Source of the DNA: an uncultured Collinsella sp.
GTDB lineage: Bacteria > Actinomycetota > Coriobacteriia > Coriobacteriales > Coriobacteriaceae
Reading direction: 5' to 3'
Assembly: GCA_900757205.1 (NCBI GenBank)
Contig: CAAENA010000009.1
Coordinates: 1-22,292 of the forward strand
Length of the DNA stretch: 22,292 nt
Shown here: positions 7,954-15,033 of the stretch, piece by piece
How the letters are laid out: each line of letters begins with the position of its first letter
Numbering within the stretch: the stretch's first letter is position 1
Made by a program: the position numbers and the translations under genes
Notes under the pieces: model-generated
Told to the model about the DNA's origin: nothing
What the model saw: the letters and a program-made list of their open reading frames with translations, nothing else
Database searches by the model: none

Positions 7954-7969
7954 TACCAAGTCTTTTCCT

Positions 7970-7998
7970 GCTTCAGGCGCACCTTCACGACCTGAAGC
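7970..7998 (+). promoter_or_regulatory. Leader hairpin before rpsF, candidate S6:S18 autoregulatory site
   Basis: GCTTCAGG (7970-7977) pairs perfectly with CCTGAAGC (7991-7998) around a 13-base loop CGCACCTTCACGA. It ends 14 bases before the strong rpsF ribosome site AGGAGGTGA (8012-8020). In many bacteria the S6:S18 complex binds a hairpin in the rpsF leader and represses the operon; the operon here encodes both proteins. The detailed consensus of that motif was not checked, so the assignment is inference. Confidence 0.5.
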
Positions 7999-8024
7999 CA
8001 CATTTGCCCAGAGGAGGTGACAAT

Positions 8025-8318
8025 ATGAAGGCTTATGAACTGCTGTTCTTTGTTGACCCGTCGCTCGACCCCGAGACTCGTCTCGCTGTTATGAAGCGTA
8101 TCGATACCACGATCGCTGAGGGCGCTGGCAAGGTCGACTCCGTTGACGACTGGGGCAAGCGCAAGCTCGCCTACGAGATCAACGACCTCACCGATGGTGA
8201 CTACACCCTCATCAACTTCCACGCAGATCCTACCCAGATCGCCGAGCTTGATCGCATCCTGCGCATCACCGACGCTGTGGTCCGCCACATGATCGTCCGT
8301 CGCGACGACCAGGAGTAA
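8025..8318 (+). CDS. rpsF: 30S ribosomal protein S6
   Basis: This 97-residue protein forms part of the 30S platform, where it binds 16S rRNA as a dimer with S18. The family pattern is complete: MKAYELLFFVDPSL at the start, VDDWGKRKLAYEINDLTDGDY in the centre (key parts WGKRKLAYEI and DGDYTLINF), and the RILRITDAVVRHMIVR strand-helix at the end. ATG 8025 is preceded by a near-perfect AGGAGGTGA (8012-8020); an open frame from 8004 would put the ribosome site inside the gene and is rejected. It is first in the operon rpsF-ssb-rpsR-rplI, in the usual bacterial order, with a leader hairpin suggesting translational feedback. Confidence 0.97.
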   Translation: MKAYELLFFVDPSLDPETRLAVMKRIDTTIAEGAGKVDSVDDWGKRKLAYEINDLTDGDYTLINFHADPTQIAELDRILRITDAVVRHMIVRRDDQE

Positions 8319-8366
8319 GACTGTCGTTTTGGACTGGGCTTGTGCCCCAAGAGGAAGTAGTGAGTT

Positions 8367-8819
8367 ATGAGCATCAATCGAGTGAACATCACCGGTAACC
8401 TCACCCGCGATCCCGAGCTGCGCGCCACCGCCGGCGGAACCCAGGTTCTGTCCTTTGGCGTCGCCGTCAACGATCGTCGCCGTAACGCGCAGACTGGCGA
8501 GTGGGAGGACTATCCCAACTTTGTCGACTGCACTATGTTCGGCACCCGCGCCGAGGCCGTGAGCCGTTTCCTGGCAAAGGGAAACAAGGTCGCGATCGAG
8601 GGCAAGCTGCGCTACAGCTCTTGGGAGCGCGACGGCCAGCGCCGGAGCAAGCTTGAGGTCATCGTCGATGAGATCGAGTTTATGAGCTCCCGTGGTGGCC
8701 AGGGTGGCTACGATCAGGGCGGTTATGCCCCCGCAGCTCCCGCGCCTGCAGCACGTCCTGCCGCACCGGTGGCTACGCCGCCCGCGGTCGACGTCTACGA
8801 TGAGGACATCCCGTTCTAA
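8367..8819 (+). CDS. ssb: Single-stranded DNA-binding protein
   Basis: This 150-residue SSB coats single-stranded DNA during replication and repair and recruits partner proteins. The N-terminal OB-fold spans about 1-108, with SINRVNITGNLTRDPELR, the FVDCTMFGTRAEAVSRF region and GKLRYSSWERDGQRRSKLEV (key motifs NITGNLTRDPEL and SSWERDGQRRS). A Gly/Tyr then Ala/Pro-rich linker (about 109-140) leads to the acidic tip YDEDIPF, the partner-docking peptide. GAGGAAG about 9 bases upstream supports ATG 8367. It sits between rpsF and rpsR as in most bacteria. All parts are present, so function is near certain. Confidence 0.97.
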   Translation: MSINRVNITGNLTRDPELRATAGGTQVLSFGVAVNDRRRNAQTGEWEDYPNFVDCTMFGTRAEAVSRFLAKGNKVAIEGKLRYSSWERDGQRRSKLEVIVDEIEFMSSRGGQGGYDQGGYAPAAPAPAARPAAPVATPPAVDVYDEDIPF

Positions 8820-8846
8820 GGGTTGTTCACCTATTTTTGAGTGAGA

Positions 8847-8872
8847 GGCGGCTTCGGTTCGCCGAAGTTGCC
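8847..8872 (+). promoter_or_regulatory. Stable TTCG-loop hairpin between ssb and rpsR
   Basis: GGCGGCTTCGG (8847-8857) pairs with CCGAAGTTGCC (8862-8872), an 11-bp stem with two G-T pairs and a TTCG loop. No T-run follows, so termination is unlikely. It ends 4 bases before the rpsR ribosome site GAAAGG (8877-8882). An RNA-processing, expression-balancing or S18-linked role is possible. Confidence 0.6.
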
Positions 8873-8891
8873 AAATGAAAGGTATTTTGAC

Positions 8892-9158
8892 ATGGCTAAT
8901 GATTTTTCTGCACGTCAGCCGCGTCGTAAGTACTGCCAGTTCTGCAAGGAGAACACTGAGTTCATCGACTATAAGGACACTCAGCTTCTCCGTAAGTACA
9001 TGACCGATCGTGGCAAGATCAAGCCCCGTCGCGTCACTGGCGCTTGCACGCAGCATCAGCATGACATCGCCAACGCCATCAAGCGCGCCCGCGAGATGGC
9101 TCTCCTGCCGTACACCGTCCCCGTGGTTTCCTCTCGTGGCAACCGCGACCGCGGCTAA
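8892..9158 (+). CDS. rpsR: 30S ribosomal protein S18
   Basis: The 88-residue product matches S18: basic start RQPRRKYCQFC, then FIDYKDTQLLRKYMTDRGKI (key IDYKD and LRKYMTDRGKI), then PRRVTGACTQHQHDIANAIKRARE and MALLPYT at the end (key TGACTQHQ and AIKRAREMALLPYT). CQFC plus the Cys/His in ACTQHQH suggest the zinc-binding C+ form of S18, usually paired with a C- paralogue for zinc limitation; none is seen here. ATG 8892 follows GAAAGG by 9 bases. An open frame begins at 8841, but its extra residues cover the hairpin and are rejected. Confidence 0.97.
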   Translation: MANDFSARQPRRKYCQFCKENTEFIDYKDTQLLRKYMTDRGKIKPRRVTGACTQHQHDIANAIKRAREMALLPYTVPVVSSRGNRDRG

Positions 9159-9173
9159 GAAGGGAGACGCATC

Positions 9174-9713
9174 ATGAAGGTTATTCTTCTCGATGAGATC
9201 AAGGGCAAGGGCGGCGAGGGTGACGTCGTAGAGGTCGCTCAGGGTTACGCTGAGAACTTCCTGTTCCCCAAGAAGCTCGCTGTTGCCGCCACCAAGGGCA
9301 ACCTCAAGCAGCTCGACGAGCGTCGCAACAACATCGCCAAGCGCGAGGCCGTCCGTCTGGCTACCGCCAACGAGACCAAGGCTGCCCTCGAGGGCAAGCA
9401 GGTCACCGTTGACGTCAAGGTCGGCGACGAGGGCATCCTCTTTGGCTCTGTTACCGCCGCTATGATCGCTGACGCCATCAAGGCTCAGCTCGGTATGGAC
9501 ATCGACCGCAAGCGCGTCGAGCTCGGTAAGCCCATCAAGGTTGCCGGTGCCCACACCGTTGCCATCTCGCTGTACCGCGAGATCAAGGCCGAGGTTGTCG
9601 TTCTCGTCGGCGTTACCGCAGAGGAGCTCGCTGCCGAGGCTGAGGTCGAGGAGGCCGCTGAGGTCGCCGAGGCCGAGACCGCCGAGGTCGAGACTGAGGC
9701 TGCTGCCGAGTAG
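9174..9713 (+). CDS. rplI: 50S ribosomal protein L9
   Basis: This 179-residue protein matches L9: N-terminal MKVILLDEIKGKGGEGDVVEVAQGYA with the family pattern GxxGdvveVkdGYarNfLfP (here GYAENFLFPKKLAVAAT), a long central helix, and the C-terminal domain LFGSVTAAMIADAIKAQ and the YREIKAEVVV strand (key LFGSVTAAMIADAI). Usual length is about 150; the extra 28-30 residues form an Ala/Glu/Val tail (AEVEEAAEVAEAETAEVETE) with no homologue known to me beyond similar low-complexity tails in actinobacteria. AAGGGAG before ATG 9174 fixes the start, 15 bases after rpsR. A strong terminator follows. Confidence 0.96.
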   Translation: MKVILLDEIKGKGGEGDVVEVAQGYAENFLFPKKLAVAATKGNLKQLDERRNNIAKREAVRLATANETKAALEGKQVTVDVKVGDEGILFGSVTAAMIADAIKAQLGMDIDRKRVELGKPIKVAGAHTVAISLYREIKAEVVVLVGVTAEELAAEAEVEEAAEVAEAETAEVETEAAAE

Positions 9714-9745
9714 CATTTGCTGCAACGCAACAATCTTGTTCTAAG

Positions 9746-9783
9746 AAGGGCGCTCTGGGAAACCAGGGCGCCCTTTTGTTTTT
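9746..9783 (+). terminator. Terminator of the rpsF-rplI operon
   Basis: A 13-bp stem (9746-9758 with 9763-9775, one G-T pair, loop GAAA) is followed by TTTTGTTTTTT. This is one of the strongest terminators in the window and separates dnaB from the ribosomal operon. Confidence 0.93.
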
Positions 9784-9803
9784 TGCGCTGAGTGAGTGTC
9801 ATG

Positions 9804-9836
9804 GTGAACGTTGCGTCGAAGTCCTGTATACAGGAC
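9804..9836 (+). promoter_or_regulatory. Perfect 16-bp palindrome over a candidate dnaB promoter
   Basis: GTCCTGTATACAGGAC (9821-9836) is a perfect palindrome. Within it TATACA (9827-9832) could be a -10, with a weak -35 GTGAAC at 9804-9809 spaced 17 bases. It lies about 100 bases upstream of dnaB. A repressor dimer binding this site would cover the -10. The promoter assignment is tentative; the palindrome is certain. Confidence 0.55.
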
Positions 9837-9937
9837 CGTTCATCCGTTTGGTTCGGTGATGATTGGCGGCGCGCGGCGCGTTTTGGGACCGTGGCTGATA
9901 CTATGGATGCTCGCAAGCGATATGAATGAGGATGCTC

Positions 9938-11329
9938 ATGGCATATGACGATAGGGAGACCGGGCTGACGGTCGAGGACCGCGGCTCAAAGTTGGGTCTT
10001 CCCCAAAACCAAGATGCAGAGGCCAATGTACTGGCCGCTATGCTGCTATCGCCCGAGGTGGTCGAAGAGGCCCAGGTCGAGCTGCAGCCCGATGACTTCT
10101 ACCGGCCCATTCATAAGACCATCTATACCGCGATGGTCGATATGTACAACAGCCGCATTCCCATCGACTCCATCTCGCTGATCGATTACCTGCGCAGCAT
10201 CAACAAGCTCGATGCCGTGGGCGGCGAGGCCTACATTTTGGAGCTGATGGGTCAGACCCTGTCGCTCGTCAACTGGCAGCACCATGCCGCCATCGTCCGT
10301 CGCGACTCGATGCTGCGCGAGCTGATCGGTGCCACCAACGAGATCAACGCGCTGGCCTATAACGCCCCTACCGACACCAAGGAGGTCGTGGAGCTGGCCG
10401 AGAGCAAGCTGCTCAAGGTCACGGCGCGCGAGGTCAAGTCGAGCTACAAGACGTTGACCGAGTTTATGGTCGAGGCCTATAACGAGGCCGAGGAAGTATG
10501 CCAGGCCGGCGGCCAGGCTGCGGGCGTGCCCACGGGTTTCCCGTCGCTCGACCGCATGCTCATGGGTTTTCGCGAAGGCCAGCTCATCATCATCGGCGCC
10601 CGTCCTGCCGTGGGTAAGACGTCGTTCGCTCTGAACCTGGCACTTAACGCTGCCGCTGCTGGTTATACCGTCGGCTTCTTCTCACTGGAGATGTCGGGCA
10701 AGGAAATTGCCCAGCGTCTGATTTGCGCCTACGCCATGATCTCGATCAGTGACTTCCGCATGGGCCGCATTAGCCCCGAGCAGTGGGCCAATATCAACGA
10801 GGCCACGCAGACCTTGTCCAAGCTCGATATTCTGATTGACGATACGCCCGGCACCACAGTGACTGAGATTCGCGCCAAGAGCCGCCGCATGCTCCATAAC
10901 AAGGAAAAGGCAATCATCATTTTGGACTACCTGCAGCTGGTGAGTCCTCCACCGGGACGCCGCTCCGAGAGCCGTACCGTCGAGGTTTCGGAGATGTCGC
11001 GTGGTCTTAAGATTATGGCCAAGGAGCTCAAGATCCCGCTCATCGCGCTGTCACAGCTCTCGCGTCAGGTCGAATCCCGTACCGGCAAGCGCCCGCAGCT
11101 TTCCGACCTTCGTGAATCGGGCTCCATCGAGCAGGACGCCGATATCGTCATGTTCTTGGACCGCTCCGCCGACGAGGCCGAAGCCTCGCGCGACGATCGA
11201 CCCGACGAGGGCGTTACGCGTATCGTCGTGGCCAAGAACCGTTCGGGCCCGATCGGCGACGTCGACCTGATGTTCCTGCCGGCATCCACCAAGTTCTATG
11301 AGCTTGATGGGGCACATGCCGAGGAGTAG
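9938..11329 (+). CDS. dnaB: Replicative DNA helicase DnaB
   Basis: This 463-residue hexameric helicase unwinds the replication fork and loads primase. The N-terminal helical domain (about 20-125) begins LPQNQDAEANVLAAMLL; the RecA-like domain (about 195-460) has the Walker A GARPAVGKTS (220-229), the catalytic Glu in FFSLEMS (E251), Walker B IIILDYLQL (327-335), the H4 motif LSQLSRQVESR and the arginine finger region KNRSGPIGD. No intein interrupts it, unlike some actinobacterial dnaB. Of three close ATGs I choose 9938, because GAGGA (9928-9932) lies 5 bases upstream; 9926 has no such site. It is followed by purA after 93 bases, with a promoter between. Confidence 0.97.
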   Translation: MAYDDRETGLTVEDRGSKLGLPQNQDAEANVLAAMLLSPEVVEEAQVELQPDDFYRPIHKTIYTAMVDMYNSRIPIDSISLIDYLRSINKLDAVGGEAYILELMGQTLSLVNWQHHAAIVRRDSMLRELIGATNEINALAYNAPTDTKEVVELAESKLLKVTAREVKSSYKTLTEFMVEAYNEAEEVCQAGGQAAGVPTGFPSLDRMLMGFREGQLIIIGARPAVGKTSFALNLALNAAAAGYTVGFFSLEMSGKEIAQRLICAYAMISISDFRMGRISPEQWANINEATQTLSKLDILIDDTPGTTVTEIRAKSRRMLHNKEKAIIILDYLQLVSPPPGRRSESRTVEVSEMSRGLKIMAKELKIPLIALSQLSRQVESRTGKRPQLSDLRESGSIEQDADIVMFLDRSADEAEASRDDRPDEGVTRIVVAKNRSGPIGDVDLMFLPASTKFYELDGAHAEE

Positions 11330-11356
11330 GACAGGTGCCCGTTGCACGGGTATACT
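11328..11356 (+). promoter_or_regulatory. Candidate purA promoter overlapping the dnaB stop
   Basis: AGGACA (11328-11333, 4 of 6) and TATACT (11351-11356, 5 of 6) are spaced 17 bases. The -35 overlaps the dnaB stop codon. A short inverted repeat CCCG/CGGG lies in the spacer. The leader to purA would be about 60 bases. Confidence 0.6.
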
Positions 11357-11422
11357 GGGAATGTTTTGTGCTTCTGCGTGCCGGCGTGGCGCGTAGACAG
11401 TCCATGAATGTAAGGAGTAAAC

Positions 11423-12709
11423 ATGCCGTCAACCGTTTTGGTCGGTGCCCAGTGGGGCGATGAGGGCAAGGGTAAGATTTGCGACCTGGTCGCCGGCGAC
11501 TTCGATGCCGTCGTGCGCTATTCGGGCGGCAACAACGCCGGTCACACCATCGTCGTCAACGGCAAGAAGTACGGCCTGCACCAGGTGCCCTCCGGCATCA
11601 TGTATTCCGATCACGTGTCGGTGATCGGTAACGGCTGCGTCGTCAACCCCAAGGTCGTCCTTGAGGAGATCGACATGTTCGAGGCCGACGGCATCACCAC
11701 CAAGAACCTCAAGATTAGTGGCAACGCGCATGTCATCATGCCGTACCACATCGATCTGGATGGCGCCTTTGAGCAGAAGCTCGGCAAGAAGAACATCGGT
11801 ACCACCAAGCGCGGTATCGGTCCGTGCTATCAGGACAAGATGGCCCGCATTGGCCTGCGCATGCAGGATATGCTGGACGAGGCGCTGTTCCGCGACAAGC
11901 TGGAGACCGCTCTCGCCCGCGTGAACCCCGAGCTTGAGCTCATCTACAACCTGCCCGCCTACACCGTGGACCAGATTTGCGACGAGTACCTGCCCATGGC
12001 CGAGCGCCTGCGTCCCTACATCACCGAGACGAGCCTGCTGCTCAACAACATGATCGATGAGGGCAAGGACCTGCTGTTTGAGGGCGCCCAGGCGACGTTG
12101 CTCGACATCGACCACGGCACCTATCCGTACGTGACGTCTTCCAACTGCACCGCCGGCGGCGCCATCACCGGCTCCGGCGTGGGCATGAAGAACGTCGACC
12201 GCGTGCTGGGCGTCATGAAGGCCTATATCACCCGCGTCGGTTCGGGCCCCATGCCCACCGAGCTTTCCTATGAGTCCGAGGCCGGTCACACGCTGACCGA
12301 GGAGGGCTATGAGTACGGTGTGACCACCGGTCGCCGTCGTCGCTGCGGCTGGTTCGACGGCCCCATCGCCAACTACGCCTCACGCGTCAACGGCCTCACC
12401 GATATCGCCCTGACTAAGCTCGACGTGCTTTCGGCCTTCGACACCATCAAGGTGTGCGTGGCCTACGACGTCGATGGCGAGCGCTACACCAGCGTGCCCG
12501 AGCATCAGGTGCGCTTTGAGCATGCCAAGCCCATCTACGAGGAGCTCCCCGGCTGGAAGTGCGACATCACCGGTTGCCGCAGCTTTGATGAGCTGCCGCA
12601 AGAGGCTCAGGACTATGTGGCGTTTATCGAGGATCTGGCACACACCCGCGTGACGTTCATTGGCGTTGGCGCTGGTCGCGAGCAGATCATCAACCGATTC
12701 TGGAAGTAA
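11423..12709 (+). CDS. purA: Adenylosuccinate synthetase
   Basis: This 428-residue enzyme joins IMP and aspartate using GTP to make adenylosuccinate, the first step from IMP to AMP. The GTP-binding loop GDEGKGK (12-18, catalytic Asp13) and the second catalytic residue His41 (NNAGHT) are present. Other hallmarks are the IMP-binding TTKRGIGPCYQDK, EGAQATLLDIDHGTYPYVTSSN (key EGAQATLLDIDHGTYP), GVTTGRRRRCGWFD and LTKLDVLS. Length is the family norm. AAGGAG 6 bases before the ATG fixes the start. It lies between dnaB and purD, all co-directional; purD follows after a 118-base structured gap. Confidence 0.98.
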   Translation: MPSTVLVGAQWGDEGKGKICDLVAGDFDAVVRYSGGNNAGHTIVVNGKKYGLHQVPSGIMYSDHVSVIGNGCVVNPKVVLEEIDMFEADGITTKNLKISGNAHVIMPYHIDLDGAFEQKLGKKNIGTTKRGIGPCYQDKMARIGLRMQDMLDEALFRDKLETALARVNPELELIYNLPAYTVDQICDEYLPMAERLRPYITETSLLLNNMIDEGKDLLFEGAQATLLDIDHGTYPYVTSSNCTAGGAITGSGVGMKNVDRVLGVMKAYITRVGSGPMPTELSYESEAGHTLTEEGYEYGVTTGRRRRCGWFDGPIANYASRVNGLTDIALTKLDVLSAFDTIKVCVAYDVDGERYTSVPEHQVRFEHAKPIYEELPGWKCDITGCRSFDELPQEAQDYVAFIEDLAHTRVTFIGVGAGREQIINRFWK

Positions 12710-12731
12710 TCGGGACCATTTGGTTATTGCG

Positions 12732-12787
12732 ATATACCCCTTTGCAGCCCAAGTGGGCGGCCGAGGGGTATATTTGCTTGCAAAGGG
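12732..12787 (+). promoter_or_regulatory. Two mutually exclusive hairpins between purA and purD
   Basis: ATATACCCCT (12732-12741) pairs perfectly with AGGGGTATAT (12764-12773), and inside it GCCC/GGGC (12747-12750/12755-12758). CCCTTTGCA (12738-12746) pairs perfectly with TGCAAAGGG (12779-12787). The two share bases 12738-12741, so they cannot form together. No strong T-run follows either. This could be a conditional attenuator, a weak terminator for purA, or a protein-binding palindrome; no known riboswitch core was recognised. Confidence 0.5.
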
Positions 12788-12827
12788 CTCGCGCGGAGCG
12801 GGCCATTCATCCATAGAGGAGGCACCC

Positions 12828-14132
<1,305 letters not shown>

Positions 14133-14153
14133 AATCCGAGAGGAATGAGACGG

Positions 14154-14849
14154 ATGGACGAGAAGAACGAAGAGCTCGTGGACGCGCAGATCGTCGAAGA
14201 GGACAGCCGCATGTATGGGCACGCCGAGGGCGAGCCTGGTGGCGAGGTCGCTGACGAGCCGGCGCTGGTGCTGGGCGACGACGACCCGCACGATGCCGAG
14301 CTGCACGAGAAGATTCTTTCGGAGGAGTGCGCCTGGAAGGGCAAGATCCTCGACGTCCACCGTCTTGAGGTTGAGCTGCCCAACGGTCGCCGCAGCGCCC
14401 GCGATATCGTTCGCCATCCGGGTGCGGCGGCCGTCGTGGCGCTGACCGAGAGCGGCAAGATCGTACTGGTGCGTCAGTACCGCACCGCCATCGACCGCGT
14501 GACGGTCGAGATTCCCGCCGGCAAGCTCGATCCAGGCGAGGATCCGCTCGATTGCGCCAAGCGCGAACTGCATGAGGAGACGGGCTTTAGGGCTGGTCGT
14601 ATTCGCTTTTTGACGTCGATTGTCACGTCCTGCGGTTTTTGCGATGAGATCATCCGCATCTACTTGGCTACCAAGCTCGAGTTTGATGCGCCCAACCCCG
14701 ATGATGACGAGTTTGTCAACGTGGACCTGGTGCCGCTGCACGAGCTGATCGACGCCGTGCTCGACGGCAAGATCGAAGACGCCAAGACCGTCGTAGGCGC
14801 GCTTGCCTGCGACAGCATCGCGCACCGCTTGGGTGGGGCCGATCTTTAA
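14154..14849 (+). CDS. NUDIX hydrolase, ADP-ribose pyrophosphatase type
   Basis: The complete NUDIX box reads GX5EX7REUXEEXGU: Gly, Glu then RELHEETGF, at about residues 123-145. The fold start (VHRLEVELPNGR, then VRHPGAAAVVAL, then VRQYRTAIDRVTVEIPAG) matches ADP-ribose pyrophosphatases (NudF/YqkG group), which cleave ADP-ribose to AMP and ribose 5-phosphate. Residues 1-60 are an acidic extension (EEDSRMYGHAEGEPGG, ALVLGDDDPHDAEL) not usual in the family. ATG 14154 is chosen: AGAGGA (14139-14144) is 9 bases upstream, whereas it abuts the ATG at 14145. It lies 21 bases after purD, so it is likely co-transcribed; it might recycle ribose phosphate for PRPP. The exact substrate is inference. Confidence 0.9.
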   Translation: MDEKNEELVDAQIVEEDSRMYGHAEGEPGGEVADEPALVLGDDDPHDAELHEKILSEECAWKGKILDVHRLEVELPNGRRSARDIVRHPGAAAVVALTESGKIVLVRQYRTAIDRVTVEIPAGKLDPGEDPLDCAKRELHEETGFRAGRIRFLTSIVTSCGFCDEIIRIYLATKLEFDAPNPDDDEFVNVDLVPLHELIDAVLDGKIEDAKTVVGALACDSIAHRLGGADL

Positions 14850-14888
14850 CGAGCGGGGATGATCCCGCAGGTTTGTGTAAGTCAGCGA

Positions 14889-14986
14889 AAGTGCTCCAAT
14901 TGAGACAAGGTGGCCTAAAAGAGGAGGGAAGCGTATGGATATACGCGACCGACGATTGAAGGCCAGATTGTCCAAATGGAGCACTT
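14889..14986. repeat. Long imperfect palindrome upstream of the ABC exporter
   Basis: Arms 14889-14915 and 14961-14986 are inverted repeats: AAGTGCTCCA with TGGAGCACTT, GACAA with TTGTC, and TGGCC with GGCCA, differing at only a few bases. The centre carries a smaller hairpin GCGTAT/ATACGC (14931-14936/14941-14946), a strong ribosome site AGGAGGG (14922-14928) and an ATG at 14935. The whole 98 bases can fold into one long hairpin. It resembles a small non-autonomous mobile element or a leader RNA. Confidence 0.7.
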
Positions 14987-15002
14987 GCAGCGTCGAGACG
15001 AA

Positions 15003-15024
15003 ACGCGGTTTGGTAAAACCGCGT
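15003..15024 (+). promoter_or_regulatory. Hairpin just before the ABC exporter ribosome site
   Basis: ACGCGGTTT (15003-15011) and AAACCGCGT (15016-15024) pair perfectly with loop GGTA. AAGGTG (15025-15030) follows at once, 3 bases before ATG 15034. It could influence translation from that start. Confidence 0.6.
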
Positions 15025-15033
15025 AAGGTGACT

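Larger units (their letters stand above)
7511..8024. other. Gene-free stretch between tRNA-Ser and rpsF
   Basis: No convincing gene is seen. The stretch holds the tRNA promoter; a 10-bp direct repeat GCTTGGCCGC in two full copies plus a partial third (7581-7605); an inverted repeat GCTGTGG/CCACAGC (7728-7734/7757-7763); and a perfect TTGTCCACA near 7827, the actinobacterial DnaA-box form, with weaker variants such as TGTGGACCA (7730-7738). The rpsF promoter and leader occupy its end. Short open frames here (for example 7669-7869) lack a convincing ribosome site and show no recognisable family. Confidence 0.6.

Noticed and set aside
7660..8001. Small open frames on both strands in the gap before rpsF (66, 74 and 113 codons)
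   Set aside because: No convincing ribosome sites, no recognisable protein, and they overlap each other and the rpsF promoter.
7953..9725. 590-codon minus-strand frame over rpsF-ssb-rpsR-rplI
   Set aside because: Antisense to four ribosomal/replication genes with their own ribosome sites; product is low complexity.
12710..12827. Purine riboswitch before purD
   Set aside because: None of the conserved junction or loop sequences of the known purine aptamers is visible; only generic hairpins are supported.
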